NCBI RefSeq assembly: GCF_051811025.1
Contig: NZ_JBPWQE010000001.1
Span: 5,704,001 to 5,768,000, forward strand
Source of the DNA: Tardiphaga sp051811025
GTDB taxonomy: Bacteria > Pseudomonadota > Alphaproteobacteria > Rhizobiales > Xanthobacteraceae
Direction: 5' to 3'
DNA: 64,000 nt
Shown here: piece by piece, positions 8,291 through 16,165 of the stretch
Numbering within the stretch: the stretch's first letter is position 1
Layout of the letters: each line of letters opens with the position of its first letter
Made by a program: the position numbers and the translations under genes
The notes under the pieces: model-generated
What the model saw: the letters and a program-made list of their open reading frames with translations, nothing else
What the model was told of the DNA's origin: nothing
Database searches by the model: none

Positions 8291-10777
8291 TCAGAACCCG
8301 CTTTCTTCTTCTTCGATCAGAATCTCGCGTTTACCGGCATGGTTTGGCTGACCAACGATGCCTTCATTTTCCATGCGCTCTATCAGCGACGCTGCGCGAT
8401 TGTAACCGATCTGCAGCCGGCGCTGGATGTAGCTGGTCGACGCCTTGCGGTCGCGCTTCACGATGGCAACGGCTTGCTGGAACAGATCGCCACCACCGCC
8501 ATCGGCACCCATGCCGGTCGAATCGAATACCGCGCCGTCCTCGCCTTCTTCCGGTTCTTCGGCGGTGACCGCCTCGAGATATTCCGGCTCGCCCTGCGTT
8601 TTCAGGTGGCGCACCACCTTCTCGACTTCCTCGTCCGACACGAAAGGACCGTGTACGCGCGAGATGCGACCGCCGCCAGCCATATAGAGCATGTCGCCGC
8701 GACCGAGCAGTTGCTCGGCGCCCATCTCGCCCAGGATGGTGCGGCTGTCGATCTTCGAGGTGACCTGGAAGGAAATGCGCGTCGGGAAGTTCGCCTTGAT
8801 CGTGCCGGTGATGACGTCCACCGACGGACGTTGCGTCGCGAGGACGACGTGCAGACCGGCGGCCCGTGCCATCTGCGCGAGGCGCTGCACCAGGCCTTCG
8901 ATATCCTTGCCGGCGACCATCATCAGGTCGGCCATTTCGTCGACAATGATGACGATATAGGGCAGCGGCGCGAGATCGAGTTTCTCTTCCTCGTAGATCG
9001 CCTTGCCGGTTTCCTTGTCGAAGCCGGTGTGAACGGTGCGCGAGAGCTCCTCGCCCTTGGCCTTGGCTTCCACGAGGCGCGCATTATAGCCGTCGATGTT
9101 ACGCACGCCGAGCTTGGCCATGCGCTTGTAGCGCTCTTCCATCTCGCGCACGGCCCATTTCAGTGCGACCACGGCCTTCTTCGGATCGGTCACGACCGGC
9201 GTCAGCAGATGCGGGATGCCGTCATAGACGGAGAGTTCGAGCATCTTCGGATCGACCATGATCAGGCGACACTGATCCGGCCGCAGCCGGTAGACCAGGC
9301 TGAGAATCATGGTGTTGATAGCGACCGACTTGCCCGAGCCGGTGGTACCGGCGATCAGCATATGCGGCGTGCGCGCAAGGTCGATGATGATCGACTCGCC
9401 GCCGATATTCTTGCCGAGGCAGAGCGGCAGCTTGATGCTGCCGTCATTGGTGTCCTGCACGGTCAGCAGTTCGCGCAGGTAGACGTTCTCGCGATGTGCG
9501 TTCGGCAGCTCGATGCCGATGGCGTTGCGACCGGGGACGACGGCGACGCGGGCGGACAGCGCGCTCATGGAGCGCGCGATATCGTCGGCAAGGCCGATCA
9601 CGCGCGACGACTTGATGCCCGGTGCAGGCTCCAGTTCATACAGCGTGACGACGGGGCCGGGATTGGCTTTGACGATTTCGCCGCGCACGCCGAAGTCCTG
9701 CAGCACGCCTTCCAGCGCGCGCGAATTGGCTTCGAGTTCGGCCTTGCTGAGCGGCTTGCGATCGGCGGCCTTCGGCGCGGTGAGCATGCCGACAGAGGGC
9801 AGTTCGAACTTGCCGTTGGATTTGCGCACCGGCTCCTTGGCCGAGGATTTCTTGCGCGCCTTCGGGGCGGGCTCCTCTTCCTCTTCTTCCTCCTCGTAAT
9901 CCTGCTCTTCGTCTTCGTCGTGACCGCTCTCGTCTTCGTCATGCGGCGCAATTGACGGACTGTTGCGACGACCGCCGAGGTTGGGTTCCTGACGTTCGAA
10001 GGAGGCCGCGCGCGCTTTCGGCTCGCTCGCGACCATCTTGCCATAGACCAGCGAGAGCAACCGGCCGAGACGCGCCTTCGCGCTCATCACCGCATGCGCG
10101 GCCCAGCCCAGCGAAACCGAAATTGAGCCGCGATCGCGAGCTTCATCTTCCTCGAACGGCTCGTCGTCTTCCTCGATGTCGATCTCGGCAAATTCTTCCT
10201 TCGCTTGCGCGCCATAGCCGCAGGCGATCAAGAAAGTCACGATCATCGCCGCGCAGAGAATAAAGCCGAGGACGAATCGATAGATGAAGCCGACGGGACC
10301 GAAGACGACCGCGGGCGCGCGAAACAGCGCGTCGCCGACTACGCCACCGACGCCGGTCGGCAGCGGCCACGACCCGCCGTGCTGCCAGCAGCTGGCAAAG
10401 CCTGATGCAATGATGGTGCAAAGGACCCAGCAACCGATGCGCAGCGCTTCGCGATCGAAATGCCGATGCGTCATCATCCGCCAACCCCAGACGGCGATGG
10501 TGAGAATCATCATGATCGCGCCGAGGCCGAGGATCTGCATCAACAGATCGGCACCGATCGCGCCAGGATAACCGGCGACATTGCGGATCGCACGCGAGGT
10601 GGCATGGCTCAGGCTCGGGTCCTGCACGGACCATGTCATCATCGCTGCCGCCGCGACACCTGCGGCGCAGACCAGGCCAAAGCCGGCGAGTTCGCGCAGC
10701 CGACGACCCAGCATCTCGCGAATTGACGCGGGCAGATGGCCGACCAGAGGAATGACGCGTTCGATCGTGGTGCTCAT
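8291..10777 (-). CDS. ftsK: DNA translocase FtsK
   Basis: An 828-residue septal DNA pump that segregates chromosome ends and activates XerCD at dif. Four transmembrane helices lie in about 31-190. A long linker has acidic runs at about 194-215 and 279-302, followed by a basic Lys-rich patch. The motor has the Walker A loop GTTGSGKS at 477-484, RLIMVDPKMLELSVYDGIPHL, IVIIVDEMADLMMV (Walker B) and ATQRPSVDVITG. The gamma winged-helix domain for KOPS reading is at the end (TSYIQRRLQIGYNRAASLIERM). The linker is short compared with E. coli FtsK. The start at 10777 gives cytoplasmic residues before the first helix. Confidence 0.96.
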   Translation of the reverse strand: MSTTIERVIPLVGHLPASIREMLGRRLRELAGFGLVCAAGVAAAAMMTWSVQDPSLSHATSRAIRNVAGYPGAIGADLLMQILGLGAIMMILTIAVWGWRMMTHRHFDREALRIGCWVLCTIIASGFASCWQHGGSWPLPTGVGGVVGDALFRAPAVVFGPVGFIYRFVLGFILCAAMIVTFLIACGYGAQAKEEFAEIDIEEDDEPFEEDEARDRGSISVSLGWAAHAVMSAKARLGRLLSLVYGKMVASEPKARAASFERQEPNLGGRRNSPSIAPHDEDESGHDEDEEQDYEEEEEEEEPAPKARKKSSAKEPVRKSNGKFELPSVGMLTAPKAADRKPLSKAELEANSRALEGVLQDFGVRGEIVKANPGPVVTLYELEPAPGIKSSRVIGLADDIARSMSALSARVAVVPGRNAIGIELPNAHRENVYLRELLTVQDTNDGSIKLPLCLGKNIGGESIIIDLARTPHMLIAGTTGSGKSVAINTMILSLVYRLRPDQCRLIMVDPKMLELSVYDGIPHLLTPVVTDPKKAVVALKWAVREMEERYKRMAKLGVRNIDGYNARLVEAKAKGEELSRTVHTGFDKETGKAIYEEEKLDLAPLPYIVIIVDEMADLMMVAGKDIEGLVQRLAQMARAAGLHVVLATQRPSVDVITGTIKANFPTRISFQVTSKIDSRTILGEMGAEQLLGRGDMLYMAGGGRISRVHGPFVSDEEVEKVVRHLKTQGEPEYLEAVTAEEPEEGEDGAVFDSTGMGADGGGGDLFQQAVAIVKRDRKASTSYIQRRLQIGYNRAASLIERMENEGIVGQPNHAGKREILIEEEESGF

Positions 10778-10815
10778 ACCGGAGTGCTCATGCGCCCTGC
10801 ATTAATCCAGGATCT

Positions 10816-12045
10816 TCAATTCAAAATTTTCACCAGCCGATGCAAAGCCTCGGCTGTCGTTTCACTGTCCTGCACCATGGCCAAACGAATATAGCCGGCG
10901 CCGGGATTGCTGCCGTCGGCCTGCGGGCGCGCCAGATAACTTCCGGGCACCACGCGTACGCCGCCATCGCGATACAGTCTCACGGTTGCCTCTTCGTCGC
11001 CGCCATATGCGGAGACATCGAGCCACAGGCAGAAGCCACCGGCCGGTCGCTTGTAGCCGTAGCGATTGCCGAGGATCTGATCCGCAAGATCGAACTTCAA
11101 GCGGTAGAGTCTGCGATTCTCTTCCACATGCGCTTCGTCGCTATAGGCGGCAACTGCGACCTGTTGCAGCGGCACCGGCACCTGCGGCGCGGCCACGTTG
11201 CGCAATTCGTGAAACGCGCTCAGGAATCTCTTGTCGCCAGCGACGAAGCCGACGCGCATGCCGGGCAGGTTCGAGCGCTTAGACAGCGACTGAAACGCAA
11301 CGACATTGGCATAGTCGGGTCCGGCTGACGCCAGCATGCTGCCGGGCGCGGCCTGTGTGTAGATTTCCGAATAGCATTCGTCGGACAGCACGATGAAACC
11401 GTAGCGCAGCGCGAGGTCGTGCAGCTTTTTGAAATAAGCGGGCGTCGCGACGGCGCCTTGCGGATTGGCCGGCGATGCGACGTACATCGCGACCGTGCGT
11501 GCCAGCGTCGCTTCATCGAGCGCGTCGAGATCGGGAAGGAAGCCGTTGGCCACTGTGGTCGGCATGAAGATCGGCTCGCAACCCGCGGCGCGCGCACCGG
11601 CGCCGTAGGCTGGATAGAACGGATTTGGCAGCAGGATCGCCGGCGTGCCTTTGCGCGGGCCGACAAAGCGCGCGGCCGTGATCGCGGCGAAGAACAGGCC
11701 TTCACGGCTGCCATTCAGCACCAGCACTTCGGTTTCAGGATCGAGGGTGCGCGGAAGATTGAAGCGCGTACTCATCCACGTGGCGGCGGCGCGGCGGAAC
11801 GGCTCGATGCCCTTGGCGATCGGATAGCGGCCGAAATCGGCGGTGTGTTTGGCGAGGATCGGCCCAACGAAATCCGGCACCGGGTGCTGCGGTTCGCCTA
11901 ATGACAGTGTGATCAGCGGTTGGCCGGGCTGATATGGCGCCAGCAATTCCGTCAGTCGCGCAAACGGCGAACGCTCGCCATCGGGCCTAGCCGAGGTCCG
12001 GCTGCCAGCGCCTTGCGCCGCGGAAGGAGGAGCGGTGAGTGCCAT
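10816..12045 (-). CDS. Class I/II aminotransferase, DapC-like
   Basis: A 409-residue PLP-dependent fold-type I aminotransferase. The PLP-binding Lys is K256 in SLSKRSNLPGMRVGFVAGD; NPFYPAYGAGA, SPANPQGAVA and SDECYSEIY (Asp and Tyr contacting PLP) are all present. The wording of SKRSNLPGMR and the genomic position beside ftsK fit succinyldiaminopimelate aminotransferase (DapC) of the lysine/peptidoglycan pathway in alphaproteobacteria, but related transaminases cannot be excluded. It lies 38 bases upstream of ftsK on the same strand, so the two may be co-transcribed. Confidence 0.87.
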   Translation of the reverse strand: MALTAPPSAAQGAGSRTSARPDGERSPFARLTELLAPYQPGQPLITLSLGEPQHPVPDFVGPILAKHTADFGRYPIAKGIEPFRRAAATWMSTRFNLPRTLDPETEVLVLNGSREGLFFAAITAARFVGPRKGTPAILLPNPFYPAYGAGARAAGCEPIFMPTTVANGFLPDLDALDEATLARTVAMYVASPANPQGAVATPAYFKKLHDLALRYGFIVLSDECYSEIYTQAAPGSMLASAGPDYANVVAFQSLSKRSNLPGMRVGFVAGDKRFLSAFHELRNVAAPQVPVPLQQVAVAAYSDEAHVEENRRLYRLKFDLADQILGNRYGYKRPAGGFCLWLDVSAYGGDEEATVRLYRDGGVRVVPGSYLARPQADGSNPGAGYIRLAMVQDSETTAEALHRLVKILN

Positions 12046-12230
12046 CAGAAAAACGCCAGTACTTTCAAGGCAGCCGATCGCCCCGTGAGATCGGCCGAAA
12101 CGGGATCAAACCACCATAGATACGGCGAGGTTAAGACGCGATTAACCATCGAGGGGCCGGCCTTGCTATCACACGTTCAGCGGCCGTCCAGGCCTGCGCG
12201 GGGATCAGAATGGCACCCCAAAAAGTGAAA

Positions 12231-12252
12231 GGCCCCAGCTTGCGCTGGAGCC
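12231..12252 (-). terminator. Intrinsic terminator of amtB
   Basis: Read on the minus strand, a 9-base-pair GC-rich stem (GGCTCCAGC / GCTGGGGCC, one G-T pair) with loop GCAA is followed by TTTCACTTTTT. It lies about 90 bases past the amtB stop and is the last of three successive hairpins. Confidence 0.75.
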
Positions 12253-12258
12253 CTTCGA

Positions 12259-12291
12259 CGGTTGGGACATTGCCGGGTAGTGCCCCAACCG
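12259..12291 (-). other. Hairpin in the amtB 3' region (middle of three)
   Basis: CGGTTGGG at 12259-12266 pairs with CCCAACCG at 12284-12291, extended by CA/TG after one mismatch. No T-run follows. Together with 12302-12333 and 12231-12252 it makes a compact, structured 3' region after amtB. Confidence 0.55.
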
Positions 12292-12301
12292 ATCCCTTTG
12301 T

Positions 12302-12333
12302 GAGCATCCCGGATCGATGAGCCGGGATGGCTC
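12302..12333 (-). terminator. Hairpin just after amtB stop
   Basis: GAGCATCCCGG pairs with CCGGGATGGCTC with a single bulged G, giving an 11-pair stem 8 bases after the amtB stop codon. There is no U-tract, so it may protect the 3' end or pause transcription rather than terminate alone. Confidence 0.5.
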
Positions 12334-12340
12334 GTGACGC

Positions 12341-13780
12341 TTACATGTTGTAGGCGCGTTCGGTGTGCTCGGTGACGTCGAGGCCTTCGCGCTCGACTTC
12401 AACATTGACGCGGAGACCGACGATCACGTCGACGACCTTGAACAGGATCGCCGAACCGACGCCCGACCACACCAGCGTGGTCGCGACAGCCTTACACTGG
12501 GCGATCATCTGGGTGACCATGTCGTAGTCGCCGATCTTGCCGGCGACGTAGTCCATGACGCCCGTGCCGCCGAGGGCCGGGTTGACCAGGATGCCGGTGC
12601 CGAGCGCGCCGATGATGCCGCCGACGCAATGGACGCCGAACACATCGAGCGAGTCGTCATAGCCAAGCGAGTTCTTCACGACGGTGCAGAAGAACAGGCA
12701 GACGACGCCTGCGACCAGACCGAGAACCATCGCGCCCATCGGGCCCGAGAAGCCGCAAGCCGGGGTGACGGCGACGAGGCCGGCAACCGCGCCCGATGCT
12801 GCACCGAGCAGCGACGGGTGACCCTTGGTCATCCACTCCGCGAACATCCAGGCCATCGCCGCAACCGCAGTTGCGAGGAAGGTGTTGGTCATTGCGAGAG
12901 CGGCAGTGCCCGAGGCTTCGAGGTTCGAACCGACGTTGAAGCCGAACCAGCCAACCCACAGCAGGGACGCGCCGATCATGGTCATGGTCAGCGAGTGCGG
13001 AGCCATCAGCTCCTTGCCGTAGCCGGTGCGCTTGCCGATGATCAGGCAGCCCACGAGGCCAGCAATACCGGCGTTGATGTGAACGACGGTGCCGCCAGCG
13101 AAGTCGAGAGCGCCCCACAGGAACACCTGGCCGGCATCGGCCATGACTTCGTCAAGCTTGGCCTGAGCGGCAGCCTTCGCATCGGGAGCCGCTGCAGCAA
13201 CAGCCTTGGCAGCTGCGACAATGGCGTCCGGACCAGCCCAGTACCAAACCATGTGCGCGATCGGGAAGTAGATCAGCGTCACCCAGAGCGGCACGAAAAG
13301 CGCCACAGCCGCGAACTTGGTGCGTTCGGCGAAGGCGCCGACGATCAGGCCCGGGGTGATGGCAGCGAAGGTCATCTGGAAGCAGAAGTAAACGAGTTCC
13401 GAGATGTTGGCGTCTGCGGTGAACGAAGCAGCCATCGAATCAGGTGTCACGCCGGCGAGGAACGCCTTCGAGAAACCGCCGATATAGGCCGAACCGCCCG
13501 TGAAGGTGATGCTGTAGCCATAGAGGGCCCACAGCACCATCACGATACAGGCGGTGTAGAGAACCTGCATCAACACCGAGAGCATGTTCTTGGAACGGAC
13601 GAGGCCGCCATAGAACAGGGCGAGGCCCGGGACGGTCATCAACAGAACCAGCACCGTCGAGGTCATCATCCAGGCGTTGTCGCCTTTGTTGACCGTCGGA
13701 TCGGCGTAAGCCGCAGTTGCGGCGAACAGGCCAACGGCGAGTGCCGCCAATCCCGCGCCAGAGGGACGCTTAAACGTCAT
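12341..13780 (-). CDS. amtB: Ammonium transporter AmtB
   Basis: A 479-residue Amt/Rh channel protein. An N-terminal signal-like helix (SGAGLAALAVGLFAATAAYA) is followed by about 11 membrane helices: GLALFYGGLVRSKNMLSV, the twin channel histidines in GTVVHINAGIAG and DVFGVHCVGG, and FNVGSNLEASG. It conducts ammonium inward and is blocked by GlnK when nitrogen is ample. A helical insert of about 25 Ala/Lys-rich residues lies in the middle (AAAKAVAAAAPDAKAAAQAK). It is encoded 54 bases downstream of glnK, the usual glnK-amtB operon. Confidence 0.96.
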   Translation of the reverse strand: MTFKRPSGAGLAALAVGLFAATAAYADPTVNKGDNAWMMTSTVLVLLMTVPGLALFYGGLVRSKNMLSVLMQVLYTACIVMVLWALYGYSITFTGGSAYIGGFSKAFLAGVTPDSMAASFTADANISELVYFCFQMTFAAITPGLIVGAFAERTKFAAVALFVPLWVTLIYFPIAHMVWYWAGPDAIVAAAKAVAAAAPDAKAAAQAKLDEVMADAGQVFLWGALDFAGGTVVHINAGIAGLVGCLIIGKRTGYGKELMAPHSLTMTMIGASLLWVGWFGFNVGSNLEASGTAALAMTNTFLATAVAAMAWMFAEWMTKGHPSLLGAASGAVAGLVAVTPACGFSGPMGAMVLGLVAGVVCLFFCTVVKNSLGYDDSLDVFGVHCVGGIIGALGTGILVNPALGGTGVMDYVAGKIGDYDMVTQMIAQCKAVATTLVWSGVGSAILFKVVDVIVGLRVNVEVEREGLDVTEHTERAYNM

Positions 13781-13834
13781 TGTGTTTGACTCCTGATTGA
13801 AGAATGGGTGAGCGCGAAATCCGAGGAATTCGAC

Positions 13835-14173
13835 TTAGAGGGCTGCAGCATCGGCCTCGCCGGTGCGGATGCGAACCGCGTGGTCGAGGTTGATGACGAA
13901 GATCTTGCCGTCGCCGATCTGGCCGGTCTTGGCGGCCGTGGTGATGGCTTCGATGGTTTTGTCGACCTGATCGGAAGCGACAGCTACCTCGATCTTGATC
14001 TTGGGCAGGAAGCTCACCGCATATTCAGCGCCGCGATAAATTTCCGTATGGCCCTTCTGCCGGCCATATCCTTTGACTTCCGTGACCGTCAAACCATGAA
14101 CGCCAATGGCGGTCAGGGCATCACGGACTTCCTCAAGCTTGAATGGCTTGATGATCGCCATAACAATTTTCAT
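13835..14173 (-). CDS. glnK: PII signalling protein GlnK (amtB-linked)
   Basis: A 112-residue PII protein that senses 2-oxoglutarate, ATP and ADP and closes AmtB. It has the uridylylation Tyr at Y51 in the T-loop (GHTEIYRGAEY), the front signature YGRQKGHTE and the back signature GKIFVINLDHAVRIRTGE. It directly precedes amtB. The upstream gap carries a sigma-54-like element at 14280-14294, which fits NtrC/RpoN control under nitrogen limitation. It differs from the second PII protein at 14642 mainly in the 50-100 region. Confidence 0.95.
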   Translation of the reverse strand: MKIVMAIIKPFKLEEVRDALTAIGVHGLTVTEVKGYGRQKGHTEIYRGAEYAVSFLPKIKIEVAVASDQVDKTIEAITTAAKTGQIGDGKIFVINLDHAVRIRTGEADAAAL

Positions 14174-14228
14174 GGGTCCTATCCCCGCTTGGGCCCGACC
14201 GAAAACCGACCGGGCGATCTCGACTGAG

Positions 14229-14258
14229 GTTCACCACGCGGAGAAGTTCACTACGCGG
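14229..14258. repeat. Direct repeat in the glnK leader
   Basis: GTTCACCACGCGG and GTTCACTACGCGG (12 of 13 identical) are spaced 17 bases apart, between the sigma-54-like element and the glnK start. They would lie in the transcribed leader if that promoter is used. Confidence 0.6.
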
Positions 14259-14279
14259 GCACAGCCAGACCAGATAGAA

Positions 14280-14294
14280 TCAAATGCCGTGCCA
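14280..14294 (-). promoter_or_regulatory. Sigma-54-like promoter of glnK-amtB
   Basis: On the minus strand the sequence is TGGCACGGCATTTGA, matching TGGCAC-N5-TTGC in 9 of 10 fixed positions with the right -24/-12 spacing; the -12 C is A. It lies about 107 bases upstream of the glnK ATG. RpoN control of glnK-amtB is established in many proteobacteria. Confidence 0.55.
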
Positions 14295-14641
14295 GATCGG
14301 TGGAATTCTCTAACGGTTTATGAATCCCCAGCTTTTCGCGTTTCTCAGGCATTGAGACAGAGTGCGCTATTCGGTCGCGCCCAAACTCTAGTCAATTCTG
14401 CTCAAAATGGAAGCATGACAGGCTCTCGACATATTCCTGCTCAGGCGGCGGGCAGCCGGGAGGTGTCCAAATACGTCAATTCGAGGCAAAAACCTCAAAA
14501 TTGTCTAATCTGGAGGCCTTCCAACCAGCGCGCGCAGAGTCGATCCTGCTCAACTGAAAAAAGCAGCCGAGGGCTTCTCAGGAAGGTTCCGAGCTGACCG
14601 TCAGCAGCTCCTGACAGTAACGGCTTGCGCTGGCGTATTGC

Positions 14642-14980
14642 CTAAAGCGCGTCGCTGTCGGTCTCGCCGGTGCGGATACGCAGGGCGTGGTCGATCGGGG
14701 TCACGAAGATCTTGCCGTCGCCAATCTGGCCGGTCCGGGCTCCGCTGGAGATGACCTCGACCGCCTTGGCTACGAGATCGGATGCCACAGCGATTTCGAG
14801 CCGCAGCTTGGGCAGGAAATTCACGATATACTCGGCGCCGCGATACATCTCGGTATGGCCCTTCTGCCGGCCATAGCCTTTCACTTCGGTCACCGTCATG
14901 CCGTGGACGCCGATAGCCGTCAAAGCCTGACGCACTTCATCGAGCTTGAAGGGTTTGATGATCGCGACCACGAGCTTCAT
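14642..14980 (-). CDS. Second PII signalling protein (GlnK/GlnB type), without its own amtB
   Basis: A 112-residue PII protein with Y51 in GHTEMYRGAEY, the YGRQKGHTE front signature and GKIFVTPIDHALRIRTGE at the end. It is clearly a paralogue of the protein at 13835 (same first 50 residues with few changes; IVNFLPKLRLEIAVASD versus AVSFLPKIKIEVAVASD). No transporter gene follows within 468 bases, which is unusual for a GlnK. It could regulate another target or cooperate with the neighbouring AmtB. Its upstream region has TGGCAT and TTGC with one base too little between them for a sigma-54 site. Confidence 0.92.
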   Translation of the reverse strand: MKLVVAIIKPFKLDEVRQALTAIGVHGMTVTEVKGYGRQKGHTEMYRGAEYIVNFLPKLRLEIAVASDLVAKAVEVISSGARTGQIGDGKIFVTPIDHALRIRTGETDSDAL

Positions 14981-15147
14981 GCAGGGCTTCCTCTTCGGGG
15001 CGGTGTAAGACCCTGCTTACGCAATCACGCAACTTTATGCCATCCCTGTTGGCACGGCGCGTGGAAATTGGGCGCCGGCGCTGCCTTCGGGCGGGCCAAC
15101 TGCACGCCAGGACGGCAAGCAGTATCCCGGACTGGAAGCGACGCGAC

Positions 15148-16023
15148 TTACGTCGCTGGCTTCTCGCGTCGCTCGCGCACTGAGCCTTCCTGTGCCACGG
15201 TCGCCACCAGCGTGCCGTCGGGCTTGAAGATCAGGCCGCGCGCGAGGCCACGGCCGGTCTGGGCGCTCGGCGAATCCTGGCTGTAGAGCAGCCATTCGTC
15301 GGCGCGGAACGGGCGGTGAAACCACATGGCGTGGTCGAGACTGGCCGCCATTGCCTGACCGTCGAACAAAGTGCGGCCATAGCGGGCCATGATGGAATCC
15401 AGCAGTGAAAAGTCCGACGCGTAGGCCAGCGCGCACATATGGAGCGCCGGATCGTCCGGCAGCTTCGCGGCGGTACGAATCCAGAAATTAATCCGGCCCT
15501 CCGGAATCTTCTCGCCGGCATAACGCTGGAATTCGACCGGACGCAGCTCGATCGGCCGGTCAGACTCGTAATAGCGGCGGATGAAATCGGGCATCTTCTC
15601 GATGATCGGATGTTTCGAGAGCTCTTCCGCAGTGAGCTTGTCCGGCGGTGGCACGTCCGGCATCGGATCCTGGTGGTTGAACGAGTCCTCCTCCTCGGCG
15701 TGGAACGACACTATCATCGAGAAGATCGCGTGGCCGTGCTGGATCGCGGTGACACGCCGGGTCGAATAGCTCTTGCCGTCGCGCAGGCGCTCGACCTCGT
15801 AGACGATCGGAATCTGCGGGTCGCCGGGCAGGATGAAATAACAATGCAGCGAATGCGGCATGCGGCCTTCGACGGTGCGGCACGAAGCCACCATGGCCTG
15901 GCCGATCACCTGGCCGCCGAACACCCGCTGCCAGCGCGTTTTCGGGCTGCGACCGCGGAACATGTTCACCTCGATGGTCTCGAGATCGAGGATATCGATC
16001 AGATCGATCAGGCTCTTGGACAT
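15148..16023 (-). CDS. tesB: Acyl-CoA thioesterase II
   Basis: A 291-residue double-hotdog thioesterase that hydrolyses medium- and long-chain acyl-CoA to free acid and CoA. It has FRGRSPKTRWQRVFGGQVIGQAM in the first hotdog (Gly-Gly-Gln turn) and LDHAMWFHRPFRADEWLLYSQDSP in the second, which carries the catalytic Asp of TesB. Length and architecture match TesB. It is oriented away from the ubiquinone hydroxylase gene, with about 140 bases between the starts, and upstream of the second PII gene. Confidence 0.94.
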   Translation of the reverse strand: MSKSLIDLIDILDLETIEVNMFRGRSPKTRWQRVFGGQVIGQAMVASCRTVEGRMPHSLHCYFILPGDPQIPIVYEVERLRDGKSYSTRRVTAIQHGHAIFSMIVSFHAEEEDSFNHQDPMPDVPPPDKLTAEELSKHPIIEKMPDFIRRYYESDRPIELRPVEFQRYAGEKIPEGRINFWIRTAAKLPDDPALHMCALAYASDFSLLDSIMARYGRTLFDGQAMAASLDHAMWFHRPFRADEWLLYSQDSPSAQTGRGLARGLIFKPDGTLVATVAQEGSVRERREKPAT

Positions 16024-16165
16024 GTCGGCATCTTTCGCTCAGCGGCAATATTAAGGGAGGTTTACCAAGACCTTGGCCGTGCAGGCCCCGGTCCCATTGC
16101 CGCCCTTGTTTCGCGATCCTGTTTCGCCCAGCTATAAGCGCGTGGCAACAGCGAGAACGGATATC

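Larger units (their letters stand above)
14174..14641. other. 468-base gap between the two PII genes
   Basis: No credible gene is seen. The interval holds a sigma-54-like element (14280-14294), a 13-base direct repeat (14229-14241 and 14246-14258), and a weak GTCAG/CTGAC hairpin about 14595-14615 just after the second PII stop. It is a plausible glnK-amtB control region. Related genomes often carry two glnK-amtB pairs, so the gap may also be the scar of a lost amtB. Confidence 0.6.

Noticed and set aside
8153..9955. 600-codon open frame on the plus strand
   Set aside because: It lies fully antisense to ftsK, whose motifs are unmistakable; the long frame follows from high GC third-position bias and its translation has no recognisable domain.
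12365..13789. 474-codon plus-strand open frame
   Set aside because: Mirror frame of amtB; highly charged His/Asp/Arg-rich translation typical of antisense of a membrane protein.
14106..14597. Open frame in the glnK gap as a possible amtB remnant or new gene
   Set aside because: No hydrophobic segments or Amt motifs, and it starts inside glnK antisense; not supported as a gene.
15029..15042. Sigma-54 promoter for the second PII gene
   Set aside because: TGGCAT and TTGC are present but one base too close for the strict -24/-12 spacing, so it was not listed.
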